In this document: in pieces, positions 13,811 to 24,525 of the stretch
Layout: the number at the start of each line of letters is the position of its first letter
Numbering within the stretch: the stretch's first letter is position 1
Translations under genes and position numbers: made by a program
Notes under the pieces: model-generated
The model's input: the letters and a program-made list of their open reading frames with translations, nothing else
What the model was told of the DNA's origin: nothing
The model's database searches: none
Source: Nitrosococcus halophilus Nc 4
Lineage (GTDB): Bacteria; Pseudomonadota; Gammaproteobacteria; Nitrosococcales; Nitrosococcaceae
Direction of reading: 5' to 3'
DNA: 64,000 nt
Assembly (NCBI RefSeq): GCF_000024725.1
Contig: NC_013960.1
Span: 1,262,261 to 1,326,260, forward strand

Positions 13811-15949
13811 TTATTTTCCAGGATCGGAACGGCGGGCTTCCATCACCCCGGGAATCCGGGTCAGGCGTTTGAGCAAGCCGTTGAGTTGTCCGGTATCGCT
13901 GACCTCAATGGTTAGCCGCATATGGGCCTGTCCCGAGGAGCGGTCGCTTAAGGTGTTGATGGTCAGGATATTCACATCCTTCTGGGCGAGGAGGCTGGTA
14001 ATGTCGTGCAGTAATCCCTTGCGATCTTCCGCTTGAATCGAAATGTCCATGGAATGGGTTTCTCCCTGTTGGCTGTGCCAAGCCACGTCCACCAGGCGGT
14101 CCCGGCGCTCCGGCGAAAGCTTGGTAATGTTGGGGCAGTCACGACGGTGGATAGCCACGCCGCCCCCTTGGGTAATGTAGCCAATAATAGGATCGCCCGG
14201 AATGGGGCTGCAGCAACGGGCCAGGCGGGAGAGTAAGTTGCTGACTCCCAGCACATGGACCGCATTTTCGGCGGTTGCGGAGGGTGCCGGGCGGGCGCTC
14301 TGCTCAGGTGTGGGCGGGGGAGCTTCCGGTCGTTGTTCCCGAAGGGCTGTATTCAGTTGGCCAAGGCTGATATCCCCTCGGCCCAGGGCTGCCAACAGGC
14401 TATCCGGGCGGGGGTGGCGAAACCGCTTGAGCAGGGGAGCCAAATCCACTTCCGCCAGTTTGACCCGTTGCCGTTCCCGCTCCAGCAGGGTCCGTCCCCG
14501 GGCCACATGGAGGTCGTGATCCCGTTGCTTGAACCAACGTTGGATCTTGGTCCGGGCGCTAGCGGTATGGAGATAACCTAAGCGGGGGTTGAGCCAGTCC
14601 CGGCTGGGGGTGCCTTCCCGGGTGGTGAGGATTTCCACCTTTTGACCGCTGGCCAGGGGTTGGGTGAGGGCCACCATGGCCCCATCCACCTTGGCGCCCC
14701 GGCAGCGATGGCCCACTTCGGTGTGAATCGCATAGGCAAAGTCCAAGGGAGTGGAGCCTTCCGGCAAGTCGATGACCCGTCCCTGGGGAGTTAGGACGTA
14801 AATTCGGTCATGGAAGGCTTTGGATTTGAACTGCTCGATGAGGTCAGTGTTATCCGAGCTGCCTTCTTTTCGATCCAGGAAGCTTCGGAGCCAGGCAATG
14901 CGTTGCTCAAAGGCTGTATCTAGGGCTGCTCCCTCCTTATAGCGCCAGTGGGAGGCAACCCCCAGTTCGGATTCCCCGTGCATTTGGAAGGAGCGGATCT
15001 GGATCTCCATGGGCTTTTTTCCCGGGCCGAGGACCGCGGTATGTAAGGAGCGGTAACCATTGGGTTTAGGGTTGGCGATATAATCGTCAAATTCCTCGGG
15101 GATGGGAGTCCAAAGGGTATGGACCAGGCTTAGGGTGGCATAACAGGCGCTCACGTCATCCACGATGACCCGGAAGGCATGGACATCGAACAACTGGTGG
15201 AAGTCCAGGTTTTTGTTCCGCATCTTCTTCCAGATGCTGTAGAGATGTTTGGGCCGGCCACTGACTTCGCCCCGGAGACCCGCTTGGGTGAGGGCGTCTT
15301 TGAGCTGCGCTTTTATTTTGGCAATGTAGCGCTCCCGGTCTATTCGCCGTTCGTCCAGGGCTCTGGCGAGCTGTTGATAGGTCTCGGGCTCCAAATAGCG
15401 CAGGGCCAGATCCTCAAGCTCCCATTTGAGTTGCCAGATACCTAAGCGGTTGGCCAGGGGAGCGAAAATGTCTAGGGTTTCCTGGCCTAGAGTCTGGCGG
15501 GTGGCTTCAAGGGCGTTTTTGGCATGGCGCAGGCGATAGAGGTGATCAGCCAAGCGGACCAGGACGACCCGGGGGTCTTCCACGATGGCCAGCAACATTT
15601 TGCGCAGTTTTTCCGCCTGGGTCGGGTCTTTTTCGCTGCTGCGGTAGTGTTTCAGCACGGCCAGGCGCTCGGCGCCCCGGAGTAGCCGGGTAATGGCCGG
15701 ACCTAATTCTTTGGTGATCACCGCAGGATTGAGAACCCCCATTTCCATTGCCGGCAGCAGGAGCCCCGCGCTCTGAGTTTCCGTATCCACTCCCAGTTCT
15801 GCCAATAATTCCGCAACGGCATTGCCCTGGGCTAGCAAGGACGCCACTTGCTTCTCAGGGGCTTGGCTGGTGAGTAGCGCCCTGGCTTCTTCCAGCTCGG
15901 AGGCGGAGGGCAGGGGTAAATGTTTGAAGTTGTGTTGCGTTGAAACCAT
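13811..15949 (-). CDS. relA: (p)ppGpp synthetase RelA
   Basis: This 712-residue long RelA/SpoT-family protein makes the alarmone (p)ppGpp on starved ribosomes. The N-terminal hydrolase-like domain lacks the metal-binding HD motif (the equivalent region reads LLLPAMEMGVL), so this is the monofunctional RelA type rather than SpoT. The synthetase domain contains EFDDYIANPKPNGYRSLHT with the EFDD motif. The TGS domain (GRVIDLPEGSTPLDFAYAIH), a zinc-finger-like CC motif (LARCCSPIPGD) and a C-terminal ACT domain follow in the usual order. It lies 18 bp after hrpA on the same strand. Confidence 0.95.
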   Translation of the reverse strand: MVSTQHNFKHLPLPSASELEEARALLTSQAPEKQVASLLAQGNAVAELLAELGVDTETQSAGLLLPAMEMGVLNPAVITKELGPAITRLLRGAERLAVLKHYRSSEKDPTQAEKLRKMLLAIVEDPRVVLVRLADHLYRLRHAKNALEATRQTLGQETLDIFAPLANRLGIWQLKWELEDLALRYLEPETYQQLARALDERRIDRERYIAKIKAQLKDALTQAGLRGEVSGRPKHLYSIWKKMRNKNLDFHQLFDVHAFRVIVDDVSACYATLSLVHTLWTPIPEEFDDYIANPKPNGYRSLHTAVLGPGKKPMEIQIRSFQMHGESELGVASHWRYKEGAALDTAFEQRIAWLRSFLDRKEGSSDNTDLIEQFKSKAFHDRIYVLTPQGRVIDLPEGSTPLDFAYAIHTEVGHRCRGAKVDGAMVALTQPLASGQKVEILTTREGTPSRDWLNPRLGYLHTASARTKIQRWFKQRDHDLHVARGRTLLERERQRVKLAEVDLAPLLKRFRHPRPDSLLAALGRGDISLGQLNTALREQRPEAPPPTPEQSARPAPSATAENAVHVLGVSNLLSRLARCCSPIPGDPIIGYITQGGGVAIHRRDCPNITKLSPERRDRLVDVAWHSQQGETHSMDISIQAEDRKGLLHDITSLLAQKDVNILTINTLSDRSSGQAHMRLTIEVSDTGQLNGLLKRLTRIPGVMEARRSDPGK

Positions 15950-15967
15950 GGGGTGATGTCTTGGTTG

Positions 15968-18900
15968 TTAGGAAGCCGCTTTCCATTGGGCGGCTAATCG
16001 CTTAGGTGAGACTGGGTGCGCTGTCCCAAGTTCCTGGGCAAAAAGGGAGATCCGGTATTCCTCTAGCATCCAGCGATAAGTTTCCAGGGCCGGATGGGTC
16101 TCACCTTGTGCTTCCCACCTCTGCCGGCAGGCGAGCCATAAAGGGGCAATCTCGGCCTGCCGCTGCTTGTCTCGGCCAGGGTTCTCCCGCAGCTTGGAGA
16201 GCCGCAGTCTCATCCCTTTGAGATAGCGAGGGAGATGGACCAGCCACGCCGGCGGGGTCTGGCTGATAAAGCCATGATAGACCAAATGGGCCAGTTGTTC
16301 CTTCATGTCGCTAATGGAATTTAGCCAAGGAAGGGGAAGATTGCCAGTGAGCTGTTTGGCTATTTCGTGATATTCGGCCAAAATCGCTTCTACCAGGCGG
16401 CAGAGTTCATTGGCGGTCATCATCAGTTCGCTACAGCCTTTTTCCTTACGGGCCGCAAACGCTTCCCCGTTGCGCACCCAGGGGCGGTCAAGAATAAAGG
16501 TGCGATCCACTATCCCTTGGACCAGTTCGTCTTTAAGGCTTTCGCAGGAAGGCCTTGAGGAGGCGCCTTTTTCCCCAGGGGCAGGGGGGATACGGGTATA
16601 GTGGAGGCACATCTTCTGGATGCCGGGCAGATTTTTTCGCAAGTATTTGATTTGCTGAGGCAGTGCCAATATGAATAGGCGCCGCAGCCCTAAACGGGTG
16701 GTCTCTTGCGCCGTCTCGGCCGAATCCAGGATCACTAAAGAGACCGAACTCCCTTTGTCCTGTAGCGCCGGGTAGCCCTTGAGTTTTAGCCCGTGACGCT
16801 CCAGTTCAACCTGTTCTGGCAGCTCGCCAAAATCCCATTGGGTGATCCCTTCCCGGGTCAGTCCACTCTCGTCCCAGCCTCGAAAACTGCGTTGGGCCTT
16901 GTGGCCCCACTCCTGTTGCAGGGCAGCTAGATCCCGGCTCATGGCCAGTTCTTTCCCCTCTTCATCCACCAACCGAAAATTCATTTGTAGATGAGACGGC
17001 AGCTCCGCGTCTTGCCAATGGGTGGCTGAGAGGGGATGCCCGGTCATGGTTTGGAGGTGGCGCGCCAGCACTTCCAGCAGGGGGCCTTGCTCGGGATTCA
17101 AGGCTTGAATACAAGCCTCTGCAAAGTCGGGGACCGGGACAAAATTACGCCGCTGGGCTTTAGGTAAGGCTTTAATCAGGCAAGTGATTTTTTCTTTAAG
17201 CAGCCCGGGAACCAACCATTGAAAACGGCTGGCCTCCAGTTGATTGAGCACCGCCAAGGGGACGGTGAGGGTCACCCCATCCAAGGGGTGGCCCGGTTCA
17301 AAGTGATAACCCAGGGCAAGGGGGATCCCCTTGACGGTGATTTGGTCGGGAAAACGCTCTACCGTTACTGCGCTCGCCCCATGGCGCATCAGATCTTCCC
17401 GGCTGAGGAATAATAACCGGGGGGTTTTTCGCTCTGCTTGCTGGCGCCACCGTTCAAAGCCGGCGCCGTTATAGATCCCGGCGGGAATCCGCTTGTCATA
17501 AAATTGATAGAGGATTTCTTCATCCACCAGGACATCCCGGCGCCGGCTTTTGTGCTCGAGTTCTTCGATTTCTTCAAAGAGCTGCTGGTTATGGCGGAAG
17601 AAAGGGGCGCGGGTGTCATAATCCCCATGGACCAGGGCTTGGCGAATGAAGATTTCCCGCGCTTCTTCCGGATTAAGCGGGCCATAGTGAATACGGCGTT
17701 TGGGAATCACCGTTAGGCCGTAAAGGGTGACCCGTTCATAGGCCATCACTTGGGCGGGACGCTTCTCCCAATGGGGATCAAAATAGCTGCGTTTAACCAA
17801 ATGGGAAGCGAGGGGCTCGATCCACTGGGGTTCAATTTTGGCCACGCAGCGGGCATAGAGCCGGGAGGTTTCCACCAGTTCCGCCGCCATGACCCACTTG
17901 GGGCGCTTTTTGAAAAGGGCGGATCCGGGAAAGATCTGGAGCTTGATATTTCTCGCGCCCAGATAGTGGTCTTTTTCCGACTTAAAGGCGATATTGCCGA
18001 GCAGGCCCGTGAGCAGCGCCCGATGAATGGCCTCATATTCCGCCGGTAGCTGGTTGGGACGAAAGCCAATATTGGTCACCAACAGTTTGAGCTGTTGGTG
18101 GATGTCGTGCCATTCCCGCAGACGCAAATAGGAAAGAAAATGCTCCCGGCAATAGGCCCGGAGCTTATTTTGTGACAAATGGGCCCGTTGGTGGTGAAAA
18201 TCCTCCCATAGTTTTAGATAAGAGAGAAAATCGGAGCGCTCATCTTGATAGCGGGTATGGGCCTCATCGGCTGCTTGTTGGGCGTCAAGAGGGCGCTCCC
18301 GCGGGTCCTGAATACTGAGGGCGCTGGCGATAATGAGGATCTCGTTCAGGCAATGGAATTCATTGCTGGCGAGCACCATCCGGCTAATCCGGGGGTCAAT
18401 GGGCAATTGGGCCAGTTGCCGGCCTATTGCGGTCAAATTTTGGGCGTCATCTAAAGCCCCCAATTCTTCTAGCAGCCGCAGGCCGTCGTTGATCATTTTG
18501 GCGGGCGGGGGATCGATGAAGGGGAAATTCTCCACCGCTCCCAATTTCAGGGCCTTCATTTGCAGGATAACCGACGCCAGATTGGTCCGCAGGATTTCCG
18601 GATCGGTGAATTGGGGACGGTTGAGAAAATCATCCTCATCATAGAGGCGGATGCAGACCCCTTCCGCGATGCGGCCGCAACGGCCAGCCCGTTGATTGGC
18701 GCTGGATTGGGATATCTTTTCAATGGGCAACCGCTGCACCTTGCTGCGCACGCTATAACGGCTCAAGCGGGCCAGGCCCGGGTCCACCACGTAATGAATT
18801 CCCGGCACTGTCAGGGAGGTTTCGGCCACATTGGTTGCAAGCACGATGCGTCTTCCGGCATGGGGTTTGAAGACCCGATTCTGTTCGGCAGCCGACAGCC

Positions 18901-19897
18901 GCGCATAAAGGGGCAGAATTTCGGTATGGGGGGGATGGTGCTTGCGCAACGCCTCGGCGGTCTCCCGAATTTCCCGTTCTCCGGGAAGGAACACCAGAAT
19001 GTCTCCCGCTCCCAGTCGGGACAGTTCATCGACCGCATCGAGAATGGCTTGGGGTAAATCCCGCTCCTGCTGGGCTTGTTCACCACAAAGAGGGCGATAA
19101 CGGACCTCTACCGGATAGGTGCGCCCGGACACTTCGATGATGGGCGCCTGGTTAAAATGCCGGGAAAAGCGCTCGGTATCGATAGTGGCGGAGGTAATGA
19201 TGACCTTGAGATCGGGCCGCTTGGGCAAGAGTTGCTTCAGATAGCCTAGGAGAAAATCAATGTTGAGGCTGCGTTCGTGGGCTTCATCGATGATGAGGGT
19301 ATCGTATTGTTCTAAAAAGCGGTCCCCTTGGGTTTCCGCCAACAGAATCCCATCGGTCATGAGCTTAATGTAGGTGTTGGGGCTGACCCGATCATGGAAA
19401 CGGACTTTATAGCCCACCAGTTGCCCCAGATCGCTATTTAATTCTTCGGCAATTCGATTGGCCACGCTTCGGGCCGCAATTCGGCGCGGCTGGGTGTGAC
19501 CGATCATGCCTGCGACCCCACGGCCCAGTTCCAAGCAGATTTTCGGCAATTGGGTGGTTTTTCCAGAACCCGTCTCACCGGATAGGATGACCACTTGATG
19601 ATCACGGATGGCGGCCCCGATTTCTTCCCGCCGTTCAATGACTGGCAAGGATTGGGGAAAAGTGGGCTCGGGCAACTGATGGCGACGCTGCTCCCGCCGC
19701 AGGAGAGAGTGCTCGATAGCTTGGGTCAATTGGTCTAACTTATGAATTGAATCCCCTTTCGCTAATCGCTGCAGGCGGCGTCTCAGCGGGTACTGATCAC
19801 AGCGCATACAGTGGGGAATCTTTGAGGCTAATGCTTTCAGTTGTGGTTGCAAAATAACGGAACCCATAGATTGATAAATTGGGTTTAAAAGCTCCAT
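15968..19897 (-). CDS. hrpA: ATP-dependent RNA helicase HrpA
   Basis: This 1309-residue DEAH-box helicase has the standard HrpA length. Walker A is GETGSGKTTQLPK near residue 106; the DEAH box is in IIDEAHERSLNIDFLL and motif III is TSATID. The helicase C-domain has QRAGRCGR. The long C-terminal region is the DUF3418 module typical of HrpA. HrpA unwinds stalled or colliding ribosomes and processes mRNA. The start ATG at 19897 begins MELLNPIYQSM. Confidence 0.95.
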   Translation of the reverse strand: MELLNPIYQSMGSVILQPQLKALASKIPHCMRCDQYPLRRRLQRLAKGDSIHKLDQLTQAIEHSLLRREQRRHQLPEPTFPQSLPVIERREEIGAAIRDHQVVILSGETGSGKTTQLPKICLELGRGVAGMIGHTQPRRIAARSVANRIAEELNSDLGQLVGYKVRFHDRVSPNTYIKLMTDGILLAETQGDRFLEQYDTLIIDEAHERSLNIDFLLGYLKQLLPKRPDLKVIITSATIDTERFSRHFNQAPIIEVSGRTYPVEVRYRPLCGEQAQQERDLPQAILDAVDELSRLGAGDILVFLPGEREIRETAEALRKHHPPHTEILPLYARLSAAEQNRVFKPHAGRRIVLATNVAETSLTVPGIHYVVDPGLARLSRYSVRSKVQRLPIEKISQSSANQRAGRCGRIAEGVCIRLYDEDDFLNRPQFTDPEILRTNLASVILQMKALKLGAVENFPFIDPPPAKMINDGLRLLEELGALDDAQNLTAIGRQLAQLPIDPRISRMVLASNEFHCLNEILIIASALSIQDPRERPLDAQQAADEAHTRYQDERSDFLSYLKLWEDFHHQRAHLSQNKLRAYCREHFLSYLRLREWHDIHQQLKLLVTNIGFRPNQLPAEYEAIHRALLTGLLGNIAFKSEKDHYLGARNIKLQIFPGSALFKKRPKWVMAAELVETSRLYARCVAKIEPQWIEPLASHLVKRSYFDPHWEKRPAQVMAYERVTLYGLTVIPKRRIHYGPLNPEEAREIFIRQALVHGDYDTRAPFFRHNQQLFEEIEELEHKSRRRDVLVDEEILYQFYDKRIPAGIYNGAGFERWRQQAERKTPRLLFLSREDLMRHGASAVTVERFPDQITVKGIPLALGYHFEPGHPLDGVTLTVPLAVLNQLEASRFQWLVPGLLKEKITCLIKALPKAQRRNFVPVPDFAEACIQALNPEQGPLLEVLARHLQTMTGHPLSATHWQDAELPSHLQMNFRLVDEEGKELAMSRDLAALQQEWGHKAQRSFRGWDESGLTREGITQWDFGELPEQVELERHGLKLKGYPALQDKGSSVSLVILDSAETAQETTRLGLRRLFILALPQQIKYLRKNLPGIQKMCLHYTRIPPAPGEKGASSRPSCESLKDELVQGIVDRTFILDRPWVRNGEAFAARKEKGCSELMMTANELCRLVEAILAEYHEIAKQLTGNLPLPWLNSISDMKEQLAHLVYHGFISQTPPAWLVHLPRYLKGMRLRLSKLRENPGRDKQRQAEIAPLWLACRQRWEAQGETHPALETYRWMLEEYRISLFAQELGTAHPVSPKRLAAQWKAAS

Positions 19898-19959
19898 ATT
19901 TTACTGGGCAGGGGGCTATTGGCAAAGAAAACAGCTTGGCAAGGGAGTAAAGAGAGTTT

Positions 19960-20160
19960 ATGAATCAGAAAGATAGATCTACTCATTTCCAATGGGTCTT
20001 GGCTTTAGCTAAATCAGGCTTGGTGTTTCTGATGGTCTTAGGGGCTGCTGGCTGCCGCACCCAGTTGCCGGAGGTTACCCCCAGCGAATTTTCTCAGAGG
20101 ACCGTCGGGATCGTGGCAGTAGGATTAAGTCCTACGACGGCGGAGCCATTGATCCCGTAG
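19960..20160 (+). CDS. Short predicted lipoprotein
   Basis: This 66-residue frame has a signal peptide and a lipobox-like LGAAGC (Cys at about residue 31). The mature part is only about 35 residues, with an AVGLSPTTAEPL end. The stop is followed at once by a REP-like palindrome (20161-20186), so the gene may be truncated by repeat insertion. AAGAGAG precedes the ATG. I do not recognise a family. Confidence 0.4.
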   Translation: MNQKDRSTHFQWVLALAKSGLVFLMVLGAAGCRTQLPEVTPSEFSQRTVGIVAVGLSPTTAEPLIP

Positions 20161-20186
20161 GCCGGATTAAGCGTTGCGTATCCGGC
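20161..20186. repeat. REP-like palindrome
   Basis: 7-bp arms GCCGGAT and ATCCGGC enclose TAAGCGTTGCGT, directly after the lipoprotein stop. Similar GCCGGAT...ATCCGGC palindromes are common intergenic repeats in proteobacteria. It may also act as a terminator. Confidence 0.5.
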
Positions 20187-20569
20187 AAAACAATACTACC
20201 TGTGGTTATTGATTACCTTAACAAAGATGTAACTAGGAGAATCAATTATTTATGCATATAAAATACATCTTTTTCTAAGGTTGATTTTTCAGTTAATATC
20301 CGGTAGGAGAGGCTATCGGAGTAGCGCGGTGGTTGAGGGGTGGCTGAATAGTTGCCCATCATTTATGACGCTGCTCCTGTGGGGCGTCCTGCCGTCATTT
20401 AGTTTTAGGCAGGGCGAATGAGGAATAGGTTGGTAATTCTCCTCTGCTAACCATCTCGTTTTCCGCTGCGTTCCTTTAGCTAGGGGGCGGTGGCAACTAA
20501 CTTGAGACTGTGGTGGCGGGCCGGTAGATTAAGTGGTTTTATGCTCCGGCTCCCTATTGGCCCGGTCTA
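20187..20569. other. Intergenic stretch without recognised gene
   Basis: No supported gene. Short GC-rich palindromic pieces (for example around 20375-20415) are present, but nothing I can name. Confidence 0.35.
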
Positions 20570-20647
20570 GTGAGGGACTGGCTAACTATGAAGTTTGCTA
20601 ACACAAAGCATATTAAAAATAATAATAAAGATAAGGACATGAAGAAG

Positions 20648-21157
20648 AATAATAATATAAAAATGATTATTGGGGGTCCTCTGGGTGTTCTTGCCTGGAG
20701 TGCTTCCGCAGGGACGATGTTAGTTATTTTTGTCTGGGGACTGGAAAAATCTGTTTTTGCCGTGGTCGTTGTCAAAACGGTTTCGTGGGGAATGTGGGGG
20801 GTGGGTGTAATACGCCAATCATCCTATTTCAAATCCTTAAAAGAGCCCCCTAATGGTTTAAACAACGCAAAAAAATCCCTGTCCCACCTTTCCTGGGGGT
20901 TAACCTTTTATTTGTGCTCAATAGGTGATCAGGGACGGCTGAATTATAATCTCTTCCCGGTGAGTTTGAGGCTTCACCGAGAGTATTATATACCCATTCA
21001 ATACCACTCTTCCGCGTTTGCCCATGCCTACTTTCAGGTACTGGAAAGGCCCATGGTGGGTCAGACTATGACGGATTCCCTAGGAAGGGAACCATTCCCT
21101 AAGCTCATTTTAGTGCCACAACCCTTTGGAGAAGGACAATTGGAGCGAGAAAGCTAG
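20648..21157 (+). CDS. Doubtful hypothetical protein
   Basis: An open frame with a lysine/asparagine-rich start (MKKNNNIKMI after an earlier possible start at 20570), two hydrophobic stretches (about 20-40 and 45-65 from that start) and a polar tail. The tail composition is not typical of neighbouring genes and no motif is recognisable. It may be a decayed membrane protein or spurious. Confidence 0.25.
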   Translation, partial: NNNIKMIIGGPLGVLAWSASAGTMLVIFVWGLEKSVFAVVVVKTVSWGMWGVGVIRQSSYFKSLKEPPNGLNNAKKSLSHLSWGLTFYLCSIGDQGRLNYNLFPVSLRLHREYYIPIQYHSSAFAHAYFQVLERPMVGQTMTDSLGREPFPKLILVPQPFGEGQLERES

Positions 21158-21258
21158 CTCCAATATCGTCCCCTTACTCTTAGTTTTTGCATTGCCTTGG
21201 TACTTGGGAAAGCGCTCAGGTATCAGGGCAAGCGAGAACAAAATGTTGATGATTTTTG

Positions 21259-21348
21259 TGCCAATTTTATGTAATTTTGCATTGTATAGATTCAGTCCAA
21301 ACAACCACTTGAAGCTTCAATAAATTGCATTCTTTGACTAAATTGGTA
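21259..21348. repeat. 90-bp MITE-like repeat, copy 1
   Basis: Ends TGCCAATTT and AAATTGGTA form near-perfect terminal inverted repeats. The interior shares TAATTTTGCATTGTATA and AATTGCATTCTTTGA with the equal-length copy at 29369-29458. It is non-coding and intergenic. Confidence 0.75.
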
Positions 21349-21548
21349 TTAACATATTGATTTTAAATGCTTCTGACAAGGAAGTAGCCATTCGACTCTG
21401 GTTTGACAAAATAGGGATAAGCGCCTAGTCTGAGCATTATTTTGCTTCTTGATCCTGCCGCTGGAACTGTACACCCTTTTCATTCCCCTGGAGTGACTGA
21501 TTGATTTGATAATGATTATTCCAAGTAGAGTAGAGAGGAGTCATAACG

Positions 21549-21797
21549 GTGAAATGTAAGTTGAGCGCGGCAGTGGTGGTCTTTTCCCTCTTATTGCTGG
21601 CAGGCTGTGGCGAGAAGGAGGATGAAGGACAGGAGCAGCTTTCACGGGAAGCAAAGTTGCAACATTCTCTGGATCGGATCAATAAAATTCTGGAAAGCAG
21701 CAAAGGCCATTCTTTTCAAGATACCGAGAGGCTAAAAGAAATTAAGGCCGGTCTTGAGGGAGAGCTAGGTTTGCGGCAGCCCGACAATGGGAAGTAA
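21549..21797 (+). CDS. Small lipoprotein
   Basis: This 82-residue protein has a signal peptide and lipobox LLAGC (Cys at about residue 20), then a charged, helical mature part (EQLSREAKLQHSLDRINKIL). GTG start at 21549; a GAGAGGAG ribosome site precedes it. It lies 27 bp upstream of tex and is probably co-transcribed with it. No functional family recognised. Confidence 0.7.
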   Translation: MKCKLSAAVVVFSLLLLAGCGEKEDEGQEQLSREAKLQHSLDRINKILESSKGHSFQDTERLKEIKAGLEGELGLRQPDNGK

Positions 21798-21824
21798 CCC
21801 TCCCCAATTTTAGAAAAAATCCCC

Positions 21825-24113
21825 ATGAAGCTTGCAAACATGATTGCCCAGGAACTGGGAATTCGACCTGAGCAGGTGGATGCTGCCATAGGCCTGTTGG
21901 ATGAGGGAGCAACGGTTCCCTTTGTTGCCCGCTACCGCAAGGAAGCCACCGGCGGGATGGATGATACCCAGCTACGTTACCTGGAAAACCGTGTAATTTA
22001 CCTGCGCGAACTTAAAGAGCGGCGAGAGGCTATTGTGCGCTCCATTGAGAAGCAGGGTAAATTAACGGGGGAGTTAGCACAACAGCTCCAGGCCGTGACG
22101 ACCAAAACTGAGCTGGAAGATCTGTATTTACCTTATAAACCAAAGCGCCGCACTAAAGCACAAATAGCGCGTGAAGCCGGGCTTGAACCACTGGCATTGC
22201 AACTGTTAGAAGATCCAGAACTCAATCCAGAAGAGATCGCCGCTAATTATTTGAATCCGGATAAGGGCATCGAAGAGGTCCCCGCAGCATTAGAGGGTGC
22301 GCGACGGATTCTAATGGAGCGCTTTGCTGAGGATGCTCGCTTGCTAGGCCAGCTCAGGGAATATCTGTGGCAACAGGGTGAATTGAACGCCAAAGTGCAG
22401 AAAGAAAAAGCAGAGCAGGGCAGCAAATTTGCAGATTACTTTGATTACCGGGAGGCTATTCATAAGATTCCTTCCCACCGTGCCTTAGCCCTCTTCCGAG
22501 GCCGGAACGAAGGGGTGCTTAGCTTGACATTAGACATTCCCACCGAAGAGGGGGAACGGTGTCATCCCTGTGAAGCCATGGTAGCCAAACATTTTGGCGT
22601 TGAGGAGCAAGGGCGGCCGGGGGATACTTGGCTGCTGCAAACGGTACGCTGGGCTTGGAAAGTTAAGCTTTATCCCCATCTAGAGGCAGAGCTTAAATCC
22701 CGTCTGCGAGAACAGGCGGAGGAAACGGCGATTGGCGTCTTTTCGCGGAATTTGCGCAACCTGCTGCTTGCCGCCCCTGCGGGCCCCCGCCCGGTCATGG
22801 GCTTGGACCCTGGCTTCCGCACCGGTGTGAAGGCGGCGGTCATTGACCAGACCGGGAAGCTACTGGAAACGGCCACGATTTATCCCCACCCGCCCCAGAA
22901 GCAATGGGAGGCCTCCATGGATACCCTCTCCGGGCTGGTGAAAAAACATCAGGTGGAGTTGATCAGTATCGGTAATGGCACGGCGTCTCGGGAAACGGAG
23001 CAGCTGGTGACGGAACTGTTAAAAAAAGAGCCGGAGTTCAAGCTGCAAAAGCTGATGGTCAGTGAAGCGGGAGCCTCCGTATATTCCGCCTCTGAGTTCG
23101 CGGCCCAGGAGTTGCCGGAAGTGGATGTCTCCTTGCGTGGCGCTGTTTCCATTGCTCGCCGTCTGCAAGATCCTCTAGCGGAGCTAGTCAAGATCGATTC
23201 CAAATCGATTGGTGTCGGTCAATATCAGCATGATGTCAATCAGATTCAGTTGGGGCGCACCTTAGCGAATGTGGTAGAAGATTGTGTCAACGCCGTGGGC
23301 GTTGATCTCAACACCGCTTCTTCCGCACTCTTGTCCTATGTGTCCGGCTTTACGCCTACTTTGGCCCGCAACATGGTGGAATACCGTAATGCCCACGGTT
23401 CTTTTGCCTCCCGCGAGAGCCTCAAGCAGGTTCCTCGTTTTGGTCCTAAGACATTTGAGCAGGCAGCCGGTTTTTTGCGTATCAGGGGGGGCGATAACCC
23501 CTTGGACGCTTCGGCAGTCCATCCTGAAGCTTACCCGGTGGCGGAAAAAATCATGGATGCCACGGGGCACGACATACACCATTTGATTGGTCATACGGAT
23601 TTTTTGAAATCACTGGATCCGGCCCAGTTTACCAATGAGCAGTTTGGTCTACCCACGATTCAAGATATCCTCAAGGAGCTTGATAAGCCAGGACGGGACC
23701 CTCGTCCCGAATTTAAAACGGCCACATTTAAGGAAGATGTGAAAACTTTGGAGGATCTCAGGCCTGGGATGATGTTAGAAGGGGTAGTGACCAATGTGAC
23801 TGCCTTTGGCGCTTTTGTCGATATAGGCGTGCATCAGGATGGATTGGTGCATATCTCTGCATTAGCAGACCGTTTTGTGAAGGACCCTCATGAGGTTGTT
23901 TCGGCGGGGGATATCGTTAAAGTAAAAGTTCTGGAAATTGATAAAGCCCGTAAGCGCATTGGTCTAACCATGCGTCTCAAGGAAGCAGCAGGAAAACAAC
24001 CGCAGGCTGCCGCTGGGCAAGCACGGAAGCCTAAGCGCAGTAAAGCTAAATCGTCTCCACAACCCCAAGGCGCAATGGCAGAGGCCTTTTTGCGAGCGCA
24101 AAAAGACACCTAG
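21825..24113 (+). CDS. tex: Tex transcription accessory protein
   Basis: This 762-residue protein has the full Tex order: an N-terminal helical Tex region ([20 protein letters not shown]), a YqgF/RNase H-like domain starting [18 protein letters not shown] (about residue 325), helix-hairpin-helix motifs ([20 protein letters not shown] and [19 protein letters not shown]), and a C-terminal S1 RNA-binding domain ([20 protein letters not shown]). Tex binds nucleic acid and is linked to transcription and RNA turnover. The basic tail after S1 is lysine/alanine-rich. Intact. Confidence 0.95.
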   Translation: MKLANMIAQELGIRPEQVDAAIGLLDEGATVPFVARYRKEATGGMDDTQLRYLENRVIYLRELKERREAIVRSIEKQGKLTGELAQQLQAVTTKTELEDLYLPYKPKRRTKAQIAREAGLEPLALQLLEDPELNPEEIAANYLNPDKGIEEVPAALEGARRILMERFAEDARLLGQLREYLWQQGELNAKVQKEKAEQGSKFADYFDYREAIHKIPSHRALALFRGRNEGVLSLTLDIPTEEGERCHPCEAMVAKHFGVEEQGRPGDTWLLQTVRWAWKVKLYPHLEAELKSRLREQAEETAIGVFSRNLRNLLLAAPAGPRPVMGLDPGFRTGVKAAVIDQTGKLLETATIYPHPPQKQWEASMDTLSGLVKKHQVELISIGNGTASRETEQLVTELLKKEPEFKLQKLMVSEAGASVYSASEFAAQELPEVDVSLRGAVSIARRLQDPLAELVKIDSKSIGVGQYQHDVNQIQLGRTLANVVEDCVNAVGVDLNTASSALLSYVSGFTPTLARNMVEYRNAHGSFASRESLKQVPRFGPKTFEQAAGFLRIRGGDNPLDASAVHPEAYPVAEKIMDATGHDIHHLIGHTDFLKSLDPAQFTNEQFGLPTIQDILKELDKPGRDPRPEFKTATFKEDVKTLEDLRPGMMLEGVVTNVTAFGAFVDIGVHQDGLVHISALADRFVKDPHEVVSAGDIVKVKVLEIDKARKRIGLTMRLKEAAGKQPQAAAGQARKPKRSKAKSSPQPQGAMAEAFLRAQKDT

Positions 24114-24125
24114 AATGATGAAATT

Positions 24126-24183
24126 TCACAAAGACACCAAGCTTTTTTTGACGCTGTTTAGTCAATGCTTGGTGCCTTTGTGA
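24126..24183. terminator. Large inverted repeat after tex
   Basis: 17-bp arms (TCACAAAGACACCAAGC and GCTTGGTGCCTTTGTGA, one mismatch) enclose a 24-nt loop that itself contains a T-run. It begins 13 bp after the tex stop. It may terminate transcription or be an intergenic palindrome family. Confidence 0.5.
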
Positions 24184-24252
24184 CCAGGTCCTTAAATTCA
24201 AGTGAGGTGTAGGTTGCGTGGATATAAAACAGGACTAGCGCTGTTTTAAGAA

Positions 24253-24525
24253 TTATCTGGCAGGCGAAGGACAGCCTTCCATCTGATAAATGAAGTATCC
24301 GTGCTGTTCGATGTGTTGTTGGACCGCAGGATTGGCCGCTTCGCTATGACAATAAATGCAAGATTCCTGCTGGACGTCTTTCACCTGGATGCCAATGCTT
24401 TCAAGCCATTCTTTCGCATACTGCTTGGCTAGTTTTTCTTCCTTACCCGTGGGAAGAAAGACATCAAAATGAAGCCGCTTTCCTTCCGTTGTGGTGACAT
24501 AGGTATCGAATACATCGATTTGCAT
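24253..24525 (-). CDS. DUF2024 family protein
   Basis: This 90-residue protein has the DUF2024 pattern: an N-terminal DVFDTYVTTTEGKRLHFDVF, then AKEWLESIGI, and a C-terminal CIYCHSEAANP with a CxxC pair that could bind metal. The family is small, soluble and of unknown function. It is transcribed alone, convergent with tex and divergent from cysJ. ATG at 24525, preceded by AGGGAGCAAG. Confidence 0.85.
   Translation of the reverse strand: MQIDVFDTYVTTTEGKRLHFDVFLPTGKEEKLAKQYAKEWLESIGIQVKDVQQESCIYCHSEAANPAVQQHIEQHGYFIYQMEGCPSPAR

Noticed and set aside
16006-19086. Several plus-strand frames inside hrpA
   Set aside because: All are antisense shadows of the intact helicase gene.
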